Shown one piece after another: positions 57,191 through 64,000 of a stretch of 64,000 nucleotides of DNA (position 1 is its first letter; each line of letters begins with the position of its first letter). Source of the stretch: Hygrophila difformis (Eukaryota > Streptophyta > Magnoliopsida > Lamiales > Acanthaceae); NCBI GenBank assembly GCA_030278955.1, contig JAOANR010000002.1, forward strand, positions 21,066,057 to 21,130,056, read 5' to 3'. The translations under genes were made by a program, and so were the position numbers. The notes beneath the pieces are model-generated. The model was not told the DNA's origin. It saw only the letters and a list, made by a program, of their open reading frames with translations, and made no database searches.

Positions 57191-58462
57191 TGAGTGTGTT
57201 CAGGACACATGTCAGAAAAGTAAAGTGGACAGTGGCATGCATTACGCGTGATCTCACCCATTTCGGATTCAAAAGTTAAACTAAGCTGAAAATAACCAAA
57301 CATAATTTGAATCTAGCTAGAACATGCTTCAACATAAAGGAGAATAAGACAAGCTTTAAAATAACGCAGACCCTAATCTAGGTTTGATCACTCATATGCA
57401 TGTAACATTATCCAAATAGAAAACCACCAAACAGTGACATAAAATGGGAAATAAGGTCAAATGACCCAAAAGAAAAGGAAAGCAGTGATAAATCCATGGG
57501 GTGTGAAACCCATGTAACACCCGAGGAAAAACAAATTCAAATTGTTTTGAACTACGTCATGACTTGATCCCTTCACAGGGTACGTAGGCAGCTTGGAAAC
57601 CTAAATTCTAAGTTCAGTCACGAAACAATCACAAAATAAAAACATAACCGAAAACGTTCAACTTAAACCCGAAGAAACCAAAACACAACTTCAGTAAAAT
57701 CAGTAAGGAGGGACGGGACGAGTTTAAGTAGACGAATTATCATACGGGAGTTAGATCGAATTCGTAAACAAATCCACATGAGAATTTCGAGTCGGGAATG
57801 ACCCGAAAAGTCGAACCAAGAGCGCGAAGGATAGACACCCGATCGAGAAATGGAAGAAAAGAACCGACGGACCACACGAACCGCCCGAACCGGCCGGTTC
57901 GGGCGGCGCGCACTCCGCGCCTGCACGCGCGGCCACCATGCGGGGAGAGGGAGACGTGTCCCAGGACTATTCGCGCGCACTCCGCGCGGACAAAGGCTTG
58001 AGGGCGCGTCACCAGCGCACCAGAGGTGCAGAAGGTGTAATCTTTCCTTCCATGGCGATTTTCTTGCCAAAATCGACCACCCCTTTCGAGGGAAACCAAA
58101 TCCCAGTCGTGAGGGAGACTTAAGGGTGGCTGGGGGCGCCTCCAAACCCTAGACTTACAGAAACTACTCCCACACTACTCCCAAACTTCCTCCCCAAGCC
58201 GAAACTCTTCCGACGACACTTTCCGGCGAGCATTCCGGCGACGATGAGGCAAAAGGAACCAAGCCCTGACCTCCAGACTCTTGGTAAGCCATAGTTTAAT
58301 ATTTTAGTTTGTCCATAACACTTAGAAACTCAAAATCTAACCCGTTTCCTTTGCCACGATTTCTCGCCGGAAAACGAATGAAAAGCGATCGGAAGGATTG
58401 GCCGTTCGTCGCAACCCTAGAACGTCCGGATACCCATTCCAGTAATCCTAATCTCCAAATCT

Positions 58463-59927
58463 GTAAGTTAACACCTTACTCACAAATTTTCGTGGTTTGA
58501 TGTTGTTTAATACTCGAGATATAGGCTTGTAACAAAAATCGGTTATCAAAAACCCTATTTTCATCCAATTTCAAAAACGCGCCTAAAACTCGACCTTTCG
58601 GAATTCAAAACGAAAACTTTTCAACATAAACTTTGTTCTAACACTTCAATCTATCTTGTGTCCAAATTTCAGCCATTGACATTAAGTTTTGCTATCCCAA
58701 ATCACGCCGTAAACTTTCTGTGACAAACCGAACATTTCAAACTGTGACAGTTTCTCTCACTCGACTTGTTGCACGTTTTTCACACATTTTTAGAATGATT
58801 CAACCTTACATTCCTAAACAAAAGTTGTAGATAATTGTGTCTAGATTATGCATATAAAATTTCACGGATTTTGGTGTTCATTTGATATGTCAAATAGTCG
58901 AATTTCAAAACTGTTTTAAAACCTCGTCGGAGTCCGCGAGAGAACAGTGGGTTGTGGTCGATTTTTGAGCATCTAAAATTCATTATTTCCAAATCCTTAA
59001 AACATGAAAGTTGTGCCTTAATGTGTTTTGTACCTACTGTAAAAATTTCGCCTCCATTGGTTTTGAAATGAATTTTTTATCGACCTTGCACGAATTTGTG
59101 ACGAAACAAGTTTTGAGGCAGGAATTATTTGATGCAGAGAATTCGAAATTTGACTTACTTCGGAACTTATTTCCAAAAACTTAAAACATGAAAGTTGTTC
59201 GCGTGTGTGTTTTAGAACTACTGTAAAAATTTCAGAATTTTTGGGGTAAATATGATTTTTTAAGAAAGGCGTAAGTCGCCTCGAACCGGATTATTCAAAC
59301 TTGAGGAAACTCGGACTAAGAAACGCGATGTCGATCGATTGATAACATTGAAAATACGAACTTTCGAAAAATCCCGTTCACTAGGCTGAGCCGATCTTCA
59401 TACTATCATTATCTTTTTGAGACTGCCTCGTTAGTGGTCTCCTTACTATCTGAGATTGCCTCGTTAGTGATCTCGCGCGCTGTGTTTTGGATCGCCTCGT
59501 TAGTGGTCCTACTATCTTTTGAGACTGCCTCGTTAGTGGTCTCCCGTTGTTTGGACTGCCTCGTTAGTGGTCCTATGTTGAGATTGCCTCGTTAGTGGTC
59601 TCCCGGTATGATGTCCTCTTCTTAGTCGACGGGATAAAATGTAAAAGACTTGTGTGAGTGTTCCATTATGCTTAAATCGTATTTATCATGTTTTTAAATT
59701 ATGTATTTAAAATTTTGCATCTTAAATTATGCTTTAAATTACGCTTTTAAAATTTATGTCCTTTAATCATGTTTTCCGCTGCAAATAAATTATGTATTTT
59801 AAATTTATGTATGGAAAGCAAAATCTTTAGTTTAAACACATGTAACCCCTTTTATTTGTTAGTTAGGGATTAACTTACTCAGTATATCTTTATACTGACA
59901 ACCGTTGTCATTTTTTTTCTTTTACAG
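58463..59927 (+). other. Putative LTR intron in element E
   Basis: Donor AAATCT|GTAAGTTAAC at 58463. TTAACTTAC (59870-59878) is the reverse complement of the donor. It is followed by the stem TCAGTATA-tctt-TATACTGA (59879-59898), a second stem TGACAA/TTGTCA and the acceptor TTTTCTTTTACAG at 59927. Inferred from conserved sites in A, B, D and F. Confidence 0.5.
59419..59602 (+). repeat. Covarying hairpin array in E LTR
   Basis: Six units with constant TGCCTCGTTAGTG, the complement of the D unit. Flanks: GAGAC/GTCTC, GAGAT/ATCTC, GGATC/GGTCC (imperfect), GAGAC/GTCTC, GGAC/GTCC and GAGAT/GTCTC (with a G.U-type change). Confidence 0.9.
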
Positions 59928-60277
59928 AGTATGTCGAGTGACGCATGCACACGCATTTGGGGGGATATATATATTTGTGAACGTTTCTAATTACTGCATC
60001 ATACTACTGTTTTTACCAAGTCTGTTAAACCCGAGGATTTGGCCGTGTTGGCCGTGAGTACTTTTCCGCTGCATTTACCTTATCCATGCATGATGATTTT
60101 TACTATCGCACTTTGATTGAAGTATTAATAAATTCCGGATTCATTGTTGAATGTTTTTAAAACTTTGCATACCCATAAGCCTTGCACTTCCTTAGCGAGC
60201 TCGGGAAGCCGTGTCTTGCTAGGGAGGTGCGGCGGTGACACCTCGGCCTGGGTTACCAAATCCGGGGTGTTACAAGT

Positions 60278-60291
60278 TGGTATCAAAGCCC
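60278..60291 (+). promoter_or_regulatory. Primer binding site of element E
   Basis: TGGTATCAAAGCCC follows the LTR after three bases. One change from the Met-tRNA complement TGGTATCAGAGCCC. Confidence 0.85.
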
Positions 60292-60644
60292 GGAATTTTA
60301 TTTTGAAGCTATTATTATTATTTGTAATATTATTATTATAATTATTTTGATAATAATATTTTAAACCCTAGTAATATTTTTAAGTATATCACTTTTAAAG
60401 ACCACTAGTTTTATTTAGTTCGAAAATTTGTTTATAGCCCAATGTTTTAGCCAAGAAAAGAAAAATTAAACTTTTCGGCCCACTATAGAGGCCCAACCTT
60501 TAACAATTTATTTTAACCATACGAATAAATTAAATTTTAACGGGGAAGGGACTTGCACTTGCATGTTGCATATAGATTTAATTCTTGCACATCTTGACTT
60601 TGCCTAAAACACACCCTAACTCTAACCTACCTTGTCAACACTAG

Positions 60645-61171
60645 ATGGCTGCTCCAAACGCAAACATGATCAACTATTAATGAGATTGATAGAAGCCAAC
60701 CTCGGAACCCCTCAAAACGTGAACAACTTCAGGCTAAGAGTAGAACAAATGGAGGCCAACCTAGGTCACCTGGCTAACCTGGGGGGAGCGGGGCACCAAG
60801 ACCTGACCCAACTCCAAATCCAAATCAACGAACTCCAGGCCCACGAGACTGAGCTTCGGGCCCAACTGGACGACATAGAGACCGAAGCAGGGGTCCTGGG
60901 ATATCGACTGCTTCACTGGAAGGATGACTTGCCTCCACACGCCCCCCTTGGCCCAGGAGCTCCTCCCGCAGCTAGCCCCGTTGCTGACCCTGTCGCCACC
61001 CCGACAGCCGCCCCGACTCCAGTTGCCACCATCGATCCTGTTCCTATTACTGGACCCGCCTGGCCAGCAAGCCCGGTGTTCCATGGGCCCCTTGGCACGG
61101 GCACCATCGAGGATGCAAGTGATGAGGACGACCCCATGGAGGATCCGACTACCTACCCTTCCCAGGCTTAG
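60645..61171 (+). pseudogene. Pre-gag ORF0 of element E (one frameshift)
   Basis: ATG 60645 starts MAAPNANM, matching ORF0 of D, but a one-base indel near 60670 shifts the frame. The rest reads openly to TAG 61169-61171. A coiled-coil segment (QLQIQINELQAHETELRAQL) is followed by a Pro/Ala/Thr-rich linker and the acidic tail SDEDDPMEDPTTYPSQA. It lies between primer site and gag, 345 bp before gag. I do not know a function. Conservation of both ends in three elements suggests a real protein. Confidence 0.72.
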
Positions 61172-61515
61172 GGGATTATCGACACATTATTCCTATTGTT
61201 CTCTTTCCTATTTTCCCGAACTATTTTCAGCATCTTTGCTACTTGTCGCTTGTACCGAAACAAAAATTTCTACTAAGCAATAAAGTCACAAACACCTATT
61301 TTATACACCCTCTTTATATCTTATCAAAGCGCCGACAGACAAACAACGTATCTATTTCCGCATAACAAATCGACAAGTACCTCAAACCCTAAACCCTAAA
61401 CGACTGAATGAATAAATGCAAATACTGACCAACTCTTGATAAGCATCATTCAATCACTTTTTCCCACACTTTATCGAATCTCCCTGAACTCTAAACCTCC
61501 CTGGGTTATAACAGG
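61172..61515 (+). other. Element E spacer between ORF0 and gag
   Basis: No gene. It contains CCCTAAACCCTAAA at 61385-61400, in the same position and orientation relative to gag as the telomere-like tract of G. Confidence 0.65.
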
Positions 61516-62007
61516 ATGGCACCCCGAGGACGACCAAGGACCTTCCCTGCCACCCCCAACACCCACGACACGCCGGGACAACCCAATGAGCAGGCACCTA
61601 ACGCGGCACTGTATGAAGAGTTCCCATCCCTGAAACAAGGGGAAAAATCTGTTCAAGAATATTATGCACGGTTTAAGGAGTTGGTGAGATTTGCGCCTCG
61701 GATGGTACCTACGGACGGGGAGAAGGTGCATAAGTTCGAAATGGGATTGAACTTGTCAATTCGGGAGGTGATCACTGGGGTTAACTACCCGGACCTGCAA
61801 TCCGTCTACGATCGTGCGGTAGCAGTCGCACGAGTGCAACAGCTCAAAAGGAAGGCTGCTGGGGAATCCAGCCGAGGGACACAAGGGCCAGATAAAAGGA
61901 ACCGGGACAATAGGACGGGCAACCCTACAGGAGGGGACAACTTTCGGCGAGGTCCGAACGGGAGCATTCAAAACAACAACGGTCGGAACTTCAACCAAGG
62001 AGGATGA
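61516..62007 (+). pseudogene. Element E gag, N-terminal part with large internal deletion
   Basis: ATG 61516 gives MAPRGRPRTFPATPN, like G gag. About 140 residues present in G (most of the capsid domain with DDWWQ and WTEKMELLRDRFYP) are missing between NEQAPN and ALYEEFPSLKQG. The rest (QEYYARFKELVRFAPRMVPT, VYDRAVAVARVQQLKRK) matches G. The frame ends in TGA at 62005-62007 just before the zinc knuckles, and the same frame continues beyond it. The Gag cannot assemble normally with this deletion. Confidence 0.85.
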
Positions 62008-63510
62008 GTGCCACCATGTCCGAGGTGTGGCAGGCCGCACCTGGTGAGGAGATGTCCTCAGGTGGGCGAATGTTTCCGGTGCGACCGAATTGGCCGTCAG
62101 AGGGAGGAATGTCGAACCCGACTCGAGAACATCACGAAAAGAGAAGATTTGGTCACTGGACCAAACGAGTCGTTCAACCAGGGAGGTAGAAACGGCAACA
62201 ATCAAGGATATCGGCCTCCTCCGAATCCGAACCAGCGCCCTCCGAACCAGCAGCAAAACGCAAATCCGAATCAGAACCAACCAGCCAATCAAGGGAGGCC
62301 GATGGGGAGGTTGAACGTGATCAACCAGGATGACATACCCGCGCAGGGTGATGTGATGGCAGGTACTTTCCATGTCCTAAGTACTCCACTTAGAGTCTTA
62401 TTTGATTCCGGAGCCAGTTGTTCGATTATATCTTCGAGAGTCGTAACTGAACTAGAACTACCTAAGTGCGAGATGATTAGCATAGGTATCCAACTGCCCT
62501 CTGGAGAAGTAATAGCATGCTCTAAACGCTACAATGGAATACATGTAGTAATAAAGAACGTAGAGTTTTTCGCAAACTTAGTAGAGTTTAACGTCAGAGA
62601 CTTTGACGTCATACTAGGAATGGATTGGCTAACCCGGTATAAGGCCGTGATCGAGTGCCAAAAGCAAAAGATCACGCTGTCGAAAAGTAGGGGGAAAAGA
62701 GTCATCTTCTACTCTCAACCCCCTAAGAAATCTAACAAGATAGTCAACGTCCTAGAGTTATGTAGCCTAATGCGTAAAGGCCACGCGTTATACGCATGCT
62801 ACGTTCATAACCTCGAGGCTGAAGGAGTAAAGATAGACAAAATTCCGGTGGTAAGAGAGTACCCGGATGTGTTCCCGGAAGACGTTCCCGGCATGCCCCC
62901 TGAGAGGGATCTCGAGTTCACCATAGATCTCATCCCGGGAACGGAACCCGTCTCAAAGGCTCGTTACCGCATGGCGCCACCAGAGATGAAGGAGTTAAAG
63001 GAGCAACTCGAGGAATTTTTGGGGAAGGGATATATTAGGCCGAGTACATCTCCATGGGGAGCACCGGTCTTGTTCGTTAAGAAGAAAGACGGGAGTTTGC
63101 GACTGTGTATCGACTATAGAGGACTTAATCAAGTCACTATCAAGAACAAGTACCCGTTGCCCAGAATCGAGGATTTGTTCGACCAGCTGAAGGTAGCTAC
63201 TGTGTTCTCCAAGATCGACCTGCGTTCGGGATATCATCAACTGCGAATCGCTGAGAAGGACATCCCAAAGACAGCGTTCAGGACTCGCTATGGACACTAC
63301 GAATTCACAGTACTGTCATTCGGACTGACGAACGCCCCGGCAATGTTCATGAACCTCATGAACAACGTGTTCCGAGGGCTATTAGATCAATGCGTAGTGG
63401 TATTCATAGACGACATCTTGATCTACTCAAAGGACGAGGAAGAACATTCCGAGCACTTACATAAAGTGCTGAGGATCCTCCGAGAAAATCAGCTATACGG
63501 GAAGTTCTGA
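62008..63510 (+). pseudogene. Element E zinc knuckles, protease and reverse transcriptase, truncated
   Basis: In frame with gag after its TGA. A first knuckle [13 protein letters not shown] (CX2CX3HX4C) and a second, [14 protein letters not shown], with His replaced by Arg. Protease [13 protein letters not shown] near 62400. RT has [68 protein letters not shown] and the intact catalytic [10 protein letters not shown] near 63405. It ends at LYGKF and a TGA (63508-63510) created by the deletion junction, so RT thumb, RNase H and integrase are missing. Confidence 0.92.
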
Positions 63511-64000
63511 GGATCCTCCATTGGTTTTGAAATGAATTTTTTATCGACCTTGCACGAATGTGTGACGAAACAAGTTTTGAGGCATGAATTATTTGATGCA
63601 GAGAATTCGAAATTTGACTTACTTCGGAACCTTATTTCCAAAAACTTAAAACATGAAAGTTGTTCGCGTGTGTGTTTTAGAACTACTGTAAAAATTTCAG
63701 AATTTTTGGTGTATATATGAATTTTTAAGAAAGGCGTAAGTCGCCTCGAACCGGATTATTCAAACTTGAGGAAACTCGGACTAAGAAACGCGATGTCGAT
63801 CGATTGATAACATTGAAAATACGAACTTTCGAAAAATCCCGTTCACTAGGCTGAGCCGATCTTCATACTATCATTATCTTTTTGAGACTGCCTCGTTAGT
63901 GGTCTCCTTACTATCTGAGATTGCCTCGTTAGTGATCTCGCGCGCTGTGTTTTGGATCGCCTCGTTAGTGGTCCTACTATCTTTTGAGACTGCCTCGTTA
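63511..64000 (+). repeat. Element E 3' LTR fragment
   Basis: CCTCCATTGGTTTTG at 63515 onward equals 59051 onward of the 5' LTR. It reaches into the hairpin array (63884-64000, four units plus part of a fifth) and continues past the window. Confidence 0.9.

Larger units (their letters stand above)
18611..57512 (-). mobile_element. Element C: Athila-like Ty3/gypsy element carrying two cargo ORFs, host to B, F and E
   Basis: Long direct repeats starting TGAAACTTTTGACA occur at 18611 and 47924. On the minus strand, the repeat ending at 47924 is followed at once by TGGCGCCGTTGCCGGGGA (47906-47923), the primer site typical of Athila elements. The interior, without the 16.8-kb insertion B, is about 8.3 kb and has no recognisable gag-pol. 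It carries two ORFs in element orientation. The 5' LTR is interrupted by F and by E; its far end is outside the window. C is inserted into ORF0 of element G. It is best read as a non-autonomous Athila-type element. Confidence 0.85.
47924..57512 (-). repeat. Element C 5' LTR, interrupted by F (50331-56545) and broken off by E
   Basis: Pieces 47924-50330 and 56546-57512 align collinearly with 18611-21950 of the 3' LTR. A local rearrangement near 50065-50110 duplicates a short stretch. The hairpins at 56745-57190 repeat those of the other LTR. About 0.9 kb is missing, presumably on the far side of E beyond the window. Confidence 0.88.
57513..60274 (+). repeat. Element E 5' LTR
   Basis: 2762 bp, TGTAACACCCGAGG...GGGGTGTTACA, the same type as D. 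The first 200 bp carry the segment TTCAAATTGTTTTGAACTAC and a relic AAGGAGGGA (57705-57713) that in A, B, F and G lie outside the LTR. It has a GC-rich block with the palindrome GAACCGGCCGGTTC near 57890, donor-like sites at 58284 and 58463, hairpin array 59419-59602, and acceptor AG at 59926-59927. Confidence 0.92.
57513..64000 (+). mobile_element. Element E: Tekay-like gypsy element related to D, internally deleted
   Basis: 5' LTR 57513-60274, primer site, ORF0, gag, protease and RT in order on the plus strand. At 63510 pol stops abruptly and the sequence continues in the middle of an LTR of the same type (63515-64000, equal to 59051 onward). RNase H, integrase, polypurine tract and the front of the 3' LTR are therefore deleted. 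E is inserted in the 5' LTR of C after ACCCA (57508-57512); its right end is beyond the window. Confidence 0.92.

Overview
The window is plant nuclear DNA made almost entirely of nested LTR retrotransposons. I found no host gene, rRNA, tRNA or prokaryotic feature. The plant assignment rests on a Sirevirus-type Ty1/copia pol, Tekay/Del-type Ty3/gypsy chromovirus pol with a C-terminal chromodomain, initiator-Met-tRNA primer sites (TGGTATCAGAGC type), an Athila-type primer site (TGGCGCCGTTGCC) and proteins resembling the 'putative plant transposon protein' domain. The species cannot be told.

I use letters for the elements. H (1 to about 11290, +) is the 3' part of a degraded Sirevirus-like copia element with an extra ORF after pol; its 3' LTR is split by A. 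A (4114-10706, +) is a non-autonomous element with 2.8-kb LTRs and a 1-kb interior, target site duplication (TSD) TTATG. G (about 11291-18610, -) is a decayed Tekay-like element with LTR, pol, gag and the end of a pre-gag ORF (ORF0). C (18611-57512, -) is an Athila-like element with LTRs of about 4.3 kb. It carries two foreign-looking ORFs instead of gag-pol, and it interrupts ORF0 of G. Inside C sit B (27680-44449, TSD GTTGC), a tandem LTR-INT-LTR-INT-LTR array, and F (50331-56545, TSD CTTAG), a very young non-autonomous element. Inside an LTR of B sits D (33591-43269, TSD CCATC), which carries an antisense spliced cargo gene. E (57513-64000, +) is inserted in the 5' LTR of C. It is related to D, has ORF0 and gag-pol, and is broken by a deletion into its 3' LTR. 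The deepest nest is G > C > B > D.

A, B, D, E, F and G form one superfamily with long LTRs (TGTAAYACCC...GGTGTTACA) but diverged sequence. Two LTR types exist: in A, B, F and G the LTR starts at a downstream polypurine tract (PPT); in D and E it starts about 230 bp nearer pol, at an upstream PPT that is still visible as a relic in the others. A, B and F are deletion derivatives that keep only the last codons of pol, the 3' untranslated region and the primer site.

The most interesting signal lies inside these LTRs. Each seems to contain an intron of about 1.4-1.6 kb. Its donor (GTAAGTTAA) is the exact reverse complement of a motif (TTAACTTAC) just upstream of the acceptor, where a small hairpin with covarying arms also sits. 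At the same place in each intron is an array of short hairpins. The loop is constant within a family but unrelated between families, and the stems differ from unit to unit with compensating changes. I know of no description of this arrangement. Other notable points are the two-ORF cargo of C with a phase-consistent intron, CG-rich covarying hairpins in C, a conserved coiled-coil ORF0, a tripled primer site in B, and a templated-filler deletion junction in E.
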